Assembly: GCF_003385455.1 (NCBI RefSeq)
Contig: NZ_QNUF01000003.1
Coordinates: 243,829 to 307,828, forward strand
Direction: 5' to 3'
Length of the DNA: 64,000 bases
Source of the DNA: Chryseobacterium rhizosphaerae
GTDB taxonomy: Bacteria > Bacteroidota > Bacteroidia > Flavobacteriales > Weeksellaceae
Position numbers and translations under genes: made by a program. Shown here one piece after another: positions 7,495 through 15,156 of the stretch; position 1 is the first letter of the stretch; every line of letters begins with the position of its first letter. The notes below the pieces were generated by a model. That model did not search any database and was not told the DNA's origin. It saw only the letters and a program-made list of their open reading frames with translations.

Positions 7495-7509
7495 GTGTCA
7501 TTTTTACAC
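7495..7509. promoter_or_regulatory. Predicted NrtR-type operator, site D
   Basis: GTGTCATTTTTACAC, fitting GYGT-N7-ACRC, is 39 bases beyond site B and about 58 bases upstream of the NADAR ATG. Together with site B it makes a tandem arrangement with centres 54 bases apart, which could support cooperative binding. It is the weakest of the four in its central bases. Confidence 0.4.
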
Positions 7510-7608
7510 TAATAAATGTAAACAACTGATTATCAGATCTAAAATTTTAATTAATAAAAGACTAACACCACAAATATTTTGACAAAAATGGTACGAGTCT
7601 ATTAGGTT

Positions 7609-7660
7609 TTGGCTAAAGCCAATTGAATTTTTGATCATAAAAAAACGGGCTAAAGCCCGT
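7609..7660. repeat. Paired GGCTAAAGCC-type hairpins between NADAR and nrtR-like gene
   Basis: Two small hairpins share the TAAA loop: TTGGCTAAAGCCAA at 7609-7622 and ACGGGCTAAAGCCCGT at 7645-7660. They lie in the 349-base spacer between the regulator stop and the NADAR start, are followed by T- and A-rich stretches on both sides, and may end transcription of the regulator gene. I recall such paired hairpins as interspersed repeats in Chryseobacterium. The rest of the spacer (about 7661-7785) holds a TTCGTGTAAGATTTTGTGTC stretch resembling the CCACGAAT repeat class and no gene that I can support. Confidence 0.55.
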
Positions 7661-7785
7661 TTCTATTGAATATCTCTTCTGAATATTTTTCTTAGATAAA
7701 ATATTTAACCATACTTTTCAATAATGCATTACTTGAAAATTGGTAATTATTCGTGTAAGATTTTGTGTCATTTGTGCTTAAAAAT

Positions 7786-8481
7786 CTATTTGATTTCAAA
7801 ATAAAACCCTTCTTCCTCCAGTTCTTTATACTTTTCCTGATTAAAAGTAAATAGTTTTCCAGGTCTTCCGCTTCCTTCTTTTTTAACGTTATTGGTTTCA
7901 TTAAGTAAACCGTAGCTCATGATTTTTTTTCTGAAATTTCTGCGGTCAATTTCCTGTCCCACAATAGTTTTGTAAAGGTTTTCAAGGTCTGAGAAAGGAA
8001 ATTCTTCATTGAGAAGATTAAAGCCAATTGGCTGATACTGGATTTTGGTACGAAGCCTTTTTAAGGCAATATCAATAATATTTTTGTGATCGAAGGCTAC
8101 AGTTGGAAGTGCATTGACACTGAACCATTGTGCATCATCTGCATCAGAGTCCGCAAACAGTTCATGATAAGAAGGGTTCACAAGCCCTAAATAAGCCACA
8201 GAAACCACTCTGTTTCTCGGATCACGGCCAATGTTACCAAATGTATAGAGTTGTTCCAAAAAATCGGGCTTTATGCCTGCCTCTTCGTGAAGTTCCCTTT
8301 TTACTGCATCATCCAGATTTTCATCATCCAATACAAGGCCTCCGGGAAGAGCCCAGCCACCTTTAAAGGGTTCTATATTTCTTTTGATTAAAAGAATCTG
8401 CAGGTCTTTTTTATCAAAATAACCAAAGATAACGGCATCTACAGCCACTTTTATGTCCTGTAATTTTTTGGGAGATTCCAT
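7786..8481 (-). CDS. NrtR-family Nudix regulator (Nudix domain plus winged helix)
   Basis: A 231-residue protein with an N-terminal Nudix domain and a C-terminal winged-helix segment. The Nudix box Gx5Ex7REUxEExGU is complete at residues 48-70 (G48, E54, R62-E63, E66-E67, G69), so hydrolysis of ADP-ribose or a similar compound remains possible. The C-terminal part (about 150-231) contains DRRNFRKKIMSYGLL and GSGRPGKLFTF, the wing typical of NrtR/AraR-type Nudix regulators. NrtR regulators bind ADP-ribose and control NAD genes. Position at the head of an ADP-ribose island, with a predicted site 11 bases upstream of its own ATG, supports NrtR over the arabinose-linked AraR branch. Confidence 0.85.
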   Translation of the reverse strand: MESPKKLQDIKVAVDAVIFGYFDKKDLQILLIKRNIEPFKGGWALPGGLVLDDENLDDAVKRELHEEAGIKPDFLEQLYTFGNIGRDPRNRVVSVAYLGLVNPSYHELFADSDADDAQWFSVNALPTVAFDHKNIIDIALKRLRTKIQYQPIGFNLLNEEFPFSDLENLYKTIVGQEIDRRNFRKKIMSYGLLNETNNVKKEGSGRPGKLFTFNQEKYKELEEEGFYFEIK

Positions 8482-8491
8482 AAATTAATTT

Positions 8492-8506
8492 GCGTTACGA
8501 ATACAC
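8492..8506. promoter_or_regulatory. Predicted NrtR-type operator, site C (autoregulatory)
   Basis: GCGTTACGAATACAC lies 11 bases upstream of the Nudix regulator start. Outer bases GCGTTA and TACAC are the same as in site B; the central bases differ. Position suggests autoregulation. Confidence 0.55.
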
Positions 8507-8600
8507 AAATATACAATTTATCATAACAATAAAAAAATTACATATAATAAAAGTTCATACCTTTAAGTTATTATTATAACCAACTTAAAATTAAATATTT

Positions 8601-9245
8601 ATGAAAAATTTACTAACCATTCTTTCCATGGCTTTTTTACTGACAGCCTGCGAGAAAGGAAAAACAACCGCAGCCGATACTACTGAAAAAACTGATTCTG
8701 CCACTGCAAAATCTGAATGGAAGCCCGTAGATTCAGCCACTGCAACGAAAGCATGGATGGAATTTGCCACTCCGGGCGACATGCATAAAATGCTGGCCAA
8801 ATTTGATGGAAACTGGACTGGTGCTACCAGCATGTGGATGGATGACAGTGGAAAAGCAGCAACCAGCACTTCTGAATGCACCAATAAAATGATCTTTGAA
8901 GGACGCTATCAGGTAAGCAACTATAAAGGAAACTTTATGGGAATGCCCTTTGAAGGCATGAGCATTATGGGCTATGATAACGCCAAGAAAAAGTTTGTAA
9001 GCACATGGATAGACAATATGGGAACGGGATTAATGCATGCCGAGGGAGATTGGAATGCAGCTAAAAAATCTATTGATTTTAAGGGTAAAATGACAGATCC
9101 AAGCCGACCGGGAAAAGAATGTGAAGTAAGAGAAGTCTATACGTTTACGGATGATAATAACCATACCTTGGAAATGTATGGACCTAATCCTAAAACAGGA
9201 AAGGAAATGAAAACAATGGAAATAAAATTCACACGTAAAAAATAA
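8601..9245 (+). CDS. DUF1579 family lipoprotein
   Basis: A 214-residue protein with a lipoprotein signal peptide: MKNLLTILSMAFLLTAC, lipobox LTAC with Cys17. A low-complexity Thr/Ala/Ser linker runs to about residue 45. The remainder (EFATPGDMHKMLAKFDGNWT, GRYQVSNYKGNFMGMPFEGM, STWIDNMGTGLM) matches DUF1579, a lipocalin-like family of unknown function often found in Bacteroidota and Planctomycetes. It stands alone between the divergent Nudix regulator and the convergent lepA, with its own terminator at 9251-9278. Function cannot be given; localisation at a membrane by lipid anchor is inferred from the lipobox. Confidence 0.82.
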   Translation: MKNLLTILSMAFLLTACEKGKTTAADTTEKTDSATAKSEWKPVDSATATKAWMEFATPGDMHKMLAKFDGNWTGATSMWMDDSGKAATSTSECTNKMIFEGRYQVSNYKGNFMGMPFEGMSIMGYDNAKKKFVSTWIDNMGTGLMHAEGDWNAAKKSIDFKGKMTDPSRPGKECEVREVYTFTDDNNHTLEMYGPNPKTGKEMKTMEIKFTRKK

Positions 9246-9250
9246 ATAAA

Positions 9251-9278
9251 AAACCGCTTCTTAATTGAAGCGGTTTTT
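9251..9278. terminator. Bidirectional terminator between DUF1579 gene and lepA
   Basis: AAACCGCTTC pairs with GAAGCGGTTT across the TTAATT loop. T-rich tracts follow the stem on the plus strand, and the A-rich 5' side gives a T tract on the minus strand. It separates convergent genes ending at 9245 and 9296. Confidence 0.85.
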
Positions 9279-9295
9279 GTTTTATAATGAATGAA

Positions 9296-11092
9296 TTAAT
9301 CATTAAGCTTTAATACAGCCATGAACGCAGACTGTGGCACTTCTACCCTTCCGATCTGCTTCATTTTTTTCTTACCTTCTTTCTGCTTTTCCAAAAGTTT
9401 TCTCTTTCTGGAAATATCCCCTCCATAACATTTCGCGGTAACGTCTTTTCTTAATGCCTTGATTGTTTCTCTGGCAATAACTTTCGCTCCCAATGCTGCC
9501 TGAACGGCAATATCAAACTGCTGTCTCGGAATCAGTTCACGAAGTTTTTCACACATCTTTTTACCAATATAATAGGCATTACTCTCGTGGATCAGTGAAG
9601 AAAGAGCATCTACCATATCTCCATTGATCAGAATATCCATTTTAACCAGTTTGGAAGAACGCATACCTATTGGTGAATAATCAAATGAAGCATATCCTTT
9701 GGAAATAGATTTCAAACGGTCATAGAAGTCGAAAACAACTTCAGCCAAAGGCATATTGAATGTTAATTCTACCCTGTCTGCCGTTAAATAACTTTGGTTA
9801 ACAATCTCTCCTCTTTTTTCAATACAAAGCGTCATAACGGCCCCTACGAAATCGGATTTAGTAATAATGGAAGCTTTTATATAAGGCTCTTCAACTCTAT
9901 CCAAAAGATTGGGATCAATCATTTCAGATGGATTGTTGATTAAAATTGCAGTTTCAGGTTCTCTTTTAGAATATCCATGGTATGAAACATTGGGTACCGT
10001 AGTAATAACGTTCATATCAAATTCTCTGTCAAGACGTTCCTGTACAATTTCCATGTGAAGCATTCCTAAGAATCCGCAACGGAAACCAAAACCAAGTGCT
10101 GCAGAACTTTCAGGTTCAAAAACCAAAGAGGCATCATTTAGTCTTAATTTTTCCAATGAGAATCTTAGTTCCTCAAAATCTTCAGATTCAATAGGATAAA
10201 TTCCGGCAAAAACCATTGGCTTTACTTCCTCAAAACCATCGATGGCAGCTTCTGCAGGATTCACAAAGGAGGTAATGGTATCACCCACTTTAACTTCTCT
10301 TGCATCTTTAATCCCGGAAATAATATATCCTACATCACCACATTCAATAGTCTTTTTCGGAACTTGTTTTAGTTTCAAAGTTCCTACTTCATCAGCACCA
10401 TATTCTTTTCCTGTAGCAAAAAATTTAATCTTTTCGTTTTTAGAAATACTTCCGTTCACCACTTTGAAATAAGCCTCAATTCCTCTGAACGGGTTGTAAA
10501 CAGAGTCAAAGATCAATGCCTGTAGTGGAGCTTTGGGGTCGCCAACCGGCGCAGGAATTCTATTCACAATCTGCTCAAGCAAATCATGAACCCCTTCTCC
10601 CGTTTTCCCTGAAACTCTAAGAACATCTTCATATTTGCACCCTAAAAGTCCCATAATTTCGTCGGTAACTTCTTCTGGGTTTGCAGATGGAAGATCTATT
10701 TTATTAAGAATTGGAATAATCTCCAAGTCATTTTCCAATGCTAAATATAAATTACTGATCGTTTGTGCCTGAATACTCTGGGCAGCATCCACAATAAGAA
10801 GAGCTCCTTCACAGGCAGCAATAGAACGGGAAACTTCATAAGAGAAGTCTACGTGTCCCGGTGTATCAATCAGGTTTAGAATATATTTTTCTCCTTTATA
10901 CTCATAATCCATCTGGATCGCGTGAGACTTAATCGTAATCCCACGTTCTTTCTCCAAATCCATATCATCCAGCGTCTGAGACTGTAGTTCTCTTTGGGTA
11001 ACGGTATTCGTATACTCCAAAAGACGGTCTGCCAAGGTACTTTTACCATGGTCGATATGAGCGATTATGCAAAAATTTCGTATGTTTTTCAT
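9296..11092 (-). CDS. lepA: Elongation factor 4 (LepA), back-translocating GTPase
   Basis: A 598-residue translational GTPase, the normal LepA length. G motifs are seen as [15 protein letters not shown] (P-loop), RGITIKS (switch I), DTPGHVDF (switch II) and NKIDLP. The LepA-specific C-terminal domain includes [19 protein letters not shown] at the end. EF4 acts on stalled ribosomes at the membrane or in the cytosol. The start ATG at 11090-11092 lies about 20 bases after a TATCTTTG -7 box read on the minus strand. Standalone gene here. Confidence 0.97.
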   Translation of the reverse strand: MKNIRNFCIIAHIDHGKSTLADRLLEYTNTVTQRELQSQTLDDMDLEKERGITIKSHAIQMDYEYKGEKYILNLIDTPGHVDFSYEVSRSIAACEGALLIVDAAQSIQAQTISNLYLALENDLEIIPILNKIDLPSANPEEVTDEIMGLLGCKYEDVLRVSGKTGEGVHDLLEQIVNRIPAPVGDPKAPLQALIFDSVYNPFRGIEAYFKVVNGSISKNEKIKFFATGKEYGADEVGTLKLKQVPKKTIECGDVGYIISGIKDAREVKVGDTITSFVNPAEAAIDGFEEVKPMVFAGIYPIESEDFEELRFSLEKLRLNDASLVFEPESSAALGFGFRCGFLGMLHMEIVQERLDREFDMNVITTVPNVSYHGYSKREPETAILINNPSEMIDPNLLDRVEEPYIKASIITKSDFVGAVMTLCIEKRGEIVNQSYLTADRVELTFNMPLAEVVFDFYDRLKSISKGYASFDYSPIGMRSSKLVKMDILINGDMVDALSSLIHESNAYYIGKKMCEKLRELIPRQQFDIAVQAALGAKVIARETIKALRKDVTAKCYGGDISRKRKLLEKQKEGKKKMKQIGRVEVPQSAFMAVLKLND

Positions 11093-11111
11093 TTAAGAAT
11101 CTTGTAATTTG

Positions 11112-11119
11112 CAAAGATA
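11112..11119 (-). promoter_or_regulatory. Candidate -7 box (TATCTTTG) for lepA
   Basis: On the minus strand TATCTTTG fits the Bacteroidota TAnnTTTG consensus and lies 20 bases upstream of the lepA ATG. No clear TTTG -33 element was identified. Confidence 0.5.
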
Positions 11120-11374
11120 AAAAAAAGACAGAGATTATTGTATTTCATAATCTTATTGTATCAATTTATTTAAATTTCATCAGGAATGTTGTATTCCCGG
11201 GCCAAAGAATCCCATTATACAGGTACAAAATCGTTACGTTGTAGTTTCAATAACAAATAATGACTCTTAAGGATATAAATAAACCGCCTTGGCATTACGA
11301 TTCAAAAAGATATTCGTCATTATAAAACCAACAGATCTTTTAGCACTGGAGAATTTAACTGATTCAAAATTAAA
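11120..11374. other. Intergenic stretch without recognisable gene
   Basis: AT-rich spacer between lepA and the terminator of the LTXXQ-like gene. No open frame of credible composition, no tRNA-like clover pattern and no repeat matching other parts of the window were seen. Confidence 0.5.
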
Positions 11375-11406
11375 CGGCTCTCACAAAAAAAGATTTGTAA
11401 GAGCCG
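11375..11406 (-). terminator. Hairpin terminator after the sigma operon
   Basis: CGGCTCTCACAAA pairs with TTTGTAAGAGCCG (12 of 13 positions) across a short A-rich loop. Read on the minus strand it follows the stop at 11430 and precedes a TTTAATTTTG run. Confidence 0.75.
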
Positions 11407-11429
11407 TCCAACATTAAAAAAATAAACTA

Positions 11430-11936
11430 TTATGGGGTCTGTTTAGGTCCGGAATTATTATTTCCGTGAGGTTTTCTTTCATTCATTTTATCTCTCATCA
11501 TACCCTCAGACTGAAACAGCTTTAAGACTTTTTGACAGGGAATTACCTGCTGCATTTTATCTGCATATTTTTTTCTGTTATCCAATAGCTTCTGCCCTAT
11601 CTCAAAGCTTTGCTGAAGTTTAACTTTGGCTTCTTCATCTGATAATGTTTCAGGATTGAAGCCAGGATCGAACTGTCCCTTTATCTGTTTCTGACTTTCC
11701 AGATACTCATTATAAAGCTGAGTAAATTCTGCTTTATCATCCTGATCAATGTTCAGATTATCCATGATCATGTTGTTCCTAAACTTCTTAAGCAGTTCTT
11801 TTCTTTCTTCAGGAGAAAGATTGTTGATGACTTCTTTCCGTTGTTTTGGATCCATCTTTTTCCAGTCATAATCCGTCCTTTGAGCATTCAAGCCGAAACC
11901 ATAAATAATAAAAAACGTCAATATTATCTTTTTCAT
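11430..11936 (-). CDS. Exported LTXXQ/Spy-like protein in ECF sigma operon
   Basis: A 168-residue protein with a signal peptide (MKKIILTFFIIYGFGLNAQ, cleavage after the Ala-Gln region). The mature part is highly charged and helical, with LSPEERKELLKKFRNN and KMQQVIPCQKVLKLFQSE. This resembles the periplasmic LTXXQ/Spy/CpxP class that senses or chaperones misfolded envelope protein. I see no exact LTxxQ motif, so the assignment is by layout. It is the third gene of the sigma, anti-sigma-like, helical exported protein operon, 5 bases after the preceding stop, and is probably its sensor or effector. Confidence 0.6.
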   Translation of the reverse strand: MKKIILTFFIIYGFGLNAQRTDYDWKKMDPKQRKEVINNLSPEERKELLKKFRNNMIMDNLNIDQDDKAEFTQLYNEYLESQKQIKGQFDPGFNPETLSDEEAKVKLQQSFEIGQKLLDNRKKYADKMQQVIPCQKVLKLFQSEGMMRDKMNERKPHGNNNSGPKQTP

Positions 11937-11941
11937 CTTTA

Positions 11942-12478
11942 TTAATTATATAAGTCCAAATAAACGTCTTGCGTCGAGTTACTAGCCAATTCTGCAATTT
12001 CAGAATTAGAAAACGAATCCAGGTAATCATTCATTTTGGCTTCGTCTTTTTTGGGTGTGGCTTTCACTGACTTTGGTGACGCTTCTGTTTTTTCTTTTTC
12101 GTTTTTAAAAGCATAGTCAACATTACTTCCCTGATTTACAACTGTTTGATTATTATTATCAGCAGAAGTTAAATCAGCTTTCAATGTTTCATAAGCAAGT
12201 TCGCCCTCTGTTTTGGGTTCTCCTTTATTGGCCGCATAGGCAGTATCTGAAGTTAACCCTTTTTCAGCAGAGTCATTATCAGAATTTAAAACATAAGTCA
12301 TTCCAAAAATCAATGCTACTGATGCGGCGGCGGCGTACATCCAGTTTAATTTAAAGACAGGAGCTTTTTTGCTTGTCTTAATATCATTCATAACATTCTC
12401 CTGAATGTTTGCAAACAAATGATCAGGGACTTTGTAAATATTTTTACGTTCTAATTTTTCTATGTCGAACTCTTTCAT
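11942..12478 (-). CDS. Membrane-anchored anti-sigma-like protein
   Basis: A 178-residue protein of unrecognised family. A cytoplasmic part (residues 1-45: MKEFDIEKLERKNIYKVPDH...) precedes one membrane helix (about 46-64, WMYAAAASVALIFGMTYVL). The outside region of about 110 residues is Asp, Ser, Asn and Lys rich and low complexity. The layout and position directly downstream of an ECF sigma gene (17-base gap) are typical of anti-sigma factors, though no zinc HxxxCxxC motif is present. Role is inferred from context. The following LTXXQ-like gene starts 5 bases after its stop. Confidence 0.6.
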   Translation of the reverse strand: MKEFDIEKLERKNIYKVPDHLFANIQENVMNDIKTSKKAPVFKLNWMYAAAASVALIFGMTYVLNSDNDSAEKGLTSDTAYAANKGEPKTEGELAYETLKADLTSADNNNQTVVNQGSNVDYAFKNEKEKTEASPKSVKATPKKDEAKMNDYLDSFSNSEIAELASNSTQDVYLDLYN

Positions 12479-12495
12479 TTCTGTTTTTTCAAAAA

Positions 12496-13047
12496 TTATC
12501 TTTCGTAATTTTCTTTAATAAATTCTTCTATTTTCTGCTTGGCATAATGATAATTTGTTTTTAAAGTCCCTACAGACATATCTACAATTTTAGATATTTC
12601 TTCGTAGGGCAAATCATCATAATACCGCATCATAAATACCAGTTTTTGCTTTTCGGGCAAACTTTGTATAGCGTTCTGTAACAGTATTTGTATTTCTTCG
12701 GCACTTCCTTCGGTATTGTCAGCGACAAGATTCTGCATATGATATTCTGCATCTTCATCAGTCTTTTTCATTTTATTCATTTTGTTGACCTGCTGTAATG
12801 CTTCGTTGGTAGCAATTCTGTAAAGCCAGGTATACAACTGGCTGTCATTTTTGAACTGATGAAAATTCTGATAAGCTTTAATAAAAGTTTCCTGCAAAGT
12901 ATCCTGAGCAAGATCTCCATCCACGATAATTCTTCGAATGTGCCAATACAATCTGCTTTGATAAGCATCCATCAAGGCACGAACACCTTTTTCCTGGGTC
13001 CGTGGATTCTGCATCAACGAAATAATTTCCGCGTCCTTAATCTTCAT
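12496..13047 (-). CDS. ECF-type RNA polymerase sigma factor
   Basis: A 183-residue sigma-70 family protein of extracytoplasmic-function size. Region 2 is visible as LAQDTLQETFIKAYQNFHQF and LYTWLYRIATNEAL (about residues 46-88). Region 4 is LPEKQKLVFMMRYYDDLPYE and the helix-turn-helix ISKIVDMSVGTLKTNYHYAK (about 132-172). It heads an operon with a membrane anti-sigma-like protein and an exported helical protein, so it probably answers an envelope signal. A TACTTTTG -7 box lies 26 bases upstream. Confidence 0.93.
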   Translation of the reverse strand: MKIKDAEIISLMQNPRTQEKGVRALMDAYQSRLYWHIRRIIVDGDLAQDTLQETFIKAYQNFHQFKNDSQLYTWLYRIATNEALQQVNKMNKMKKTDEDAEYHMQNLVADNTEGSAEEIQILLQNAIQSLPEKQKLVFMMRYYDDLPYEEISKIVDMSVGTLKTNYHYAKQKIEEFIKENYER

Positions 13048-13072
13048 AAGATGCTTTCACTGTTTTGGATTA

Positions 13073-13080
13073 CAAAAGTA
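13073..13080 (-). promoter_or_regulatory. Candidate -7 box (TACTTTTG) for the ECF sigma operon
   Basis: Minus-strand TACTTTTG fits TAnnTTTG. A TTG lies about 22 bases further upstream, an acceptable -33 position. The leader to the sigma ATG would be about 20 bases. Confidence 0.5.
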
Positions 13081-13236
13081 ACTGAAAGTTAAATTACTTC
13101 TTCAATTTTCACCTTAAAAATCAAAATAATATGAAATTTTCTGGTACTAAGCGTTAGACTACAGGCAATAAGTATGCCTATCCTTACCTTCCAGTTTCCC
13201 CTACCCTCTTTCTTTTCAGTACTCGGCTTAAAATCT

Positions 13237-13244
13237 TATATTTG
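13237..13244 (+). promoter_or_regulatory. Candidate -7 box (TATATTTG) immediately before the DUF2520 gene
   Basis: TATATTTG ends only four bases before the ATG at 13249. A transcript initiating at the usual distance would be leaderless or nearly so. Confidence 0.45.
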
Positions 13245-13248
13245 TTAT

Positions 13249-13998
13249 ATGCAAATTGTAATTATCGGTTCCGGAAATGTTGCCTATCACATGGCAAAGG
13301 CTTTCAGTCTGAAAGGGATTCCTTTGGCCCAGATTTTTGGCAGGAACGAAAATGAGCTAAAGAAAATAGCTGAAGAACTGAATCTACCTTATTCTACAGA
13401 ACGGCTGAAAGATGCAGATCTGTATATAATCTGTGTAAGTGATCATTCTGTAGAAGAAGTTTCTAAGATGATCACCAAGAAGAACTGCCTGGTGGCTCAT
13501 ACTTCAGGGTCACTTCCCAAAGAAATTCTTTCAGGAGAATACCGAAAGGCCAGTTTTTATCCGTTGCAGACTTTTTCAAAATCGAAAGATCTGGAATATG
13601 AAAAGATCCCGTTTTTTATAGAAACTGAAAATAAGGAGGATCAAAAACTTCTTTCTGATCTTGCTTCTGTGGTCTCCAAAAATGTAATGGAAAGCACCCA
13701 TGAAAAAAGAAAATATATTCACCTGACAGCAGTTTTTGCCTGTAATTTTGTGAATCATCTTTTTTCAAGAGCAAAAGAAATTTCAGATTCTCAGGAGATT
13801 CCTTTTGATTATTTCTTGCCTTTAATTGATGAAACGGTACAAAAAATCTATGAGATAGAGCCTAAAATGGCACAGACTGGTCCTGCAGTAAGAAATGATG
13901 TAAGAATTTTACAGCTGCACGAACAGTTATTAAAAGACGAGAGTCTTGAAATTTATAAAACAATGAATCATTCTATTCAAAAAATGTATGAGTTATAA
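13249..13998 (+). CDS. DUF2520 Rossmann-fold protein
   Basis: A 249-residue protein. The N-terminal Rossmann part starts MQIVIIGSGNVAYHMAKAF (GxGNVAxH dinucleotide loop), with VSDHSVEEV and HTSGSLP after it. The C-terminal helical DUF2520 domain (about 125-249) includes HLTAVFACNFVNHLF and TGPAVRNDV. The family resembles F420/NADP-dependent oxidoreductases, but the reaction is unknown. An upstream in-frame ATG at 13174 adds a stretch unlike the family, so the start is placed at 13249. Its stop overlaps the next gene by 11 bases, so the two are coupled. This order with a KdsC-like phosphatase and Maf is common in Bacteroidota. Confidence 0.85.
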   Translation: MQIVIIGSGNVAYHMAKAFSLKGIPLAQIFGRNENELKKIAEELNLPYSTERLKDADLYIICVSDHSVEEVSKMITKKNCLVAHTSGSLPKEILSGEYRKASFYPLQTFSKSKDLEYEKIPFFIETENKEDQKLLSDLASVVSKNVMESTHEKRKYIHLTAVFACNFVNHLFSRAKEISDSQEIPFDYFLPLIDETVQKIYEIEPKMAQTGPAVRNDVRILQLHEQLLKDESLEIYKTMNHSIQKMYEL

Positions 13999-14506
13999 AG
14001 AGAAATTAAAAGATATAAAAGCATTTGTATTTGATGTTGACGGTGTTTTTACGGATGGCAGTGTTTTTCTTCTTCCCGGAGGAAATATGTGCAGGGTAAT
14101 GAATGTACTGGACGGTTATGCAGTCGTTAAGGCTTTAAAAAATAATTATTTGATTGGAGTAATCACCGGAGGAAACGATGAGATGGTAAAACATAGAATC
14201 AATTATCTTGGAATCCAGGATTACTATCCGAAATCCCATAATAAAATTGAGGATTTTGAGGATTTTAAAAAGAAATACAATCTTAAAAATGAGGAAATCC
14301 TGACTATGGGAGATGATCTTCCGGATATCCATATCATGGAAAGCTCTGCAATAGCAGCATGCCCTGAAAATGCAGTTCCGGAAGTAAAAGGAATTTCCAG
14401 TTATATTTCTCCAAAAAAAGGAGGGAGCGGTGCTGTGCGTGACGTCATAGAGCAGGTTATGAAAGTTCAGGGGAACTGGCATGATGATAATACTCAATCT
14501 GTATAA
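13988..14506 (+). CDS. KdsC-like HAD phosphatase
   Basis: A 172-residue haloacid-dehalogenase phosphatase of the KdsC (C0) class without cap domain. Motif I is FDVDGVFTDGS (nucleophile and acid Asp), motif II is ITGGN, and motif III/IV is MGDDLPDIHIM. KdsC removes phosphate from 3-deoxy-D-manno-octulosonate 8-phosphate in lipopolysaccharide core synthesis. The start overlaps the DUF2520 stop by 11 bases, and the Maf gene follows after 9 bases. The related substrate N-acylneuraminate 9-phosphate is possible, but KDO8P is the default. Confidence 0.85.
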   Translation: MSYKEKLKDIKAFVFDVDGVFTDGSVFLLPGGNMCRVMNVLDGYAVVKALKNNYLIGVITGGNDEMVKHRINYLGIQDYYPKSHNKIEDFEDFKKKYNLKNEEILTMGDDLPDIHIMESSAIAACPENAVPEVKGISSYISPKKGGSGAVRDVIEQVMKVQGNWHDDNTQSV

Positions 14507-14515
14507 TTCGTATTC

Positions 14516-15070
14516 ATGAAATTACTTTTAGCATCACAATCCCCAAGAAGAAAGGAACTTCTTTCCAGTCTTGGTTTTGAATTTGAAGTGGTAAAAACAG
14601 ATTGTGAAGAAATTCTGCCAGACCATATCAAAATAGAGGAAGCGGCCGCTTATTTATCTCAGTTAAAAGCAGACACCTTCAGAAGCCTTATCGATGACGA
14701 AGTTTTACTCACATCCGATACGGTTGTGGCTATTGATGATCAGATTCTTGGCAAACCGGCCGATGAAGCTGACGCCCGGAAGATGCTTCGTCAGCTTTCC
14801 GGAAAAACACATCAGGTTTATACCGGAATCACGGTAAAAACAGCTGATCGATCTATTACCGAGACCGATGTAGCCGATGTAACGTTTGATGAGATTACCG
14901 ATGAGGAAATAGGCTATTATATTCAGGGGTACAAACCTTTCGATAAAGCGGGCAGCTATGGTATCCAGGAATGGCTGGGTATGGCTAAGATTACAAGCAT
15001 GACGGGAAGCTTTTATACTATTATGGGGCTTCCTACCCATTTGGTTTACAAAATTTTGAGAGAAATATAA
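14516..15070 (+). CDS. Maf-family nucleoside triphosphate pyrophosphatase
   Basis: A 184-residue Maf protein. The N-terminal SQSPRRKELLSSLGFEFEVV motif, SDTVVAIDDQILGKP and HQVYTG (T/Y branch) and GSFYTIMGLP near the end identify the family. Maf enzymes hydrolyse dTTP/UTP or modified nucleotides to monophosphates. Third gene of the DUF2520-KdsC-Maf run. Length is normal. Confidence 0.9.
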   Translation: MKLLLASQSPRRKELLSSLGFEFEVVKTDCEEILPDHIKIEEAAAYLSQLKADTFRSLIDDEVLLTSDTVVAIDDQILGKPADEADARKMLRQLSGKTHQVYTGITVKTADRSITETDVADVTFDEITDEEIGYYIQGYKPFDKAGSYGIQEWLGMAKITSMTGSFYTIMGLPTHLVYKILREI

Positions 15071-15156
15071 ATATTATTCATTATAAAATTTTATTATTTT
15101 TACAAAATCATCAAACTGCTTATAATAAAAAGCAGATTAGCTAGTTATATTGAATA

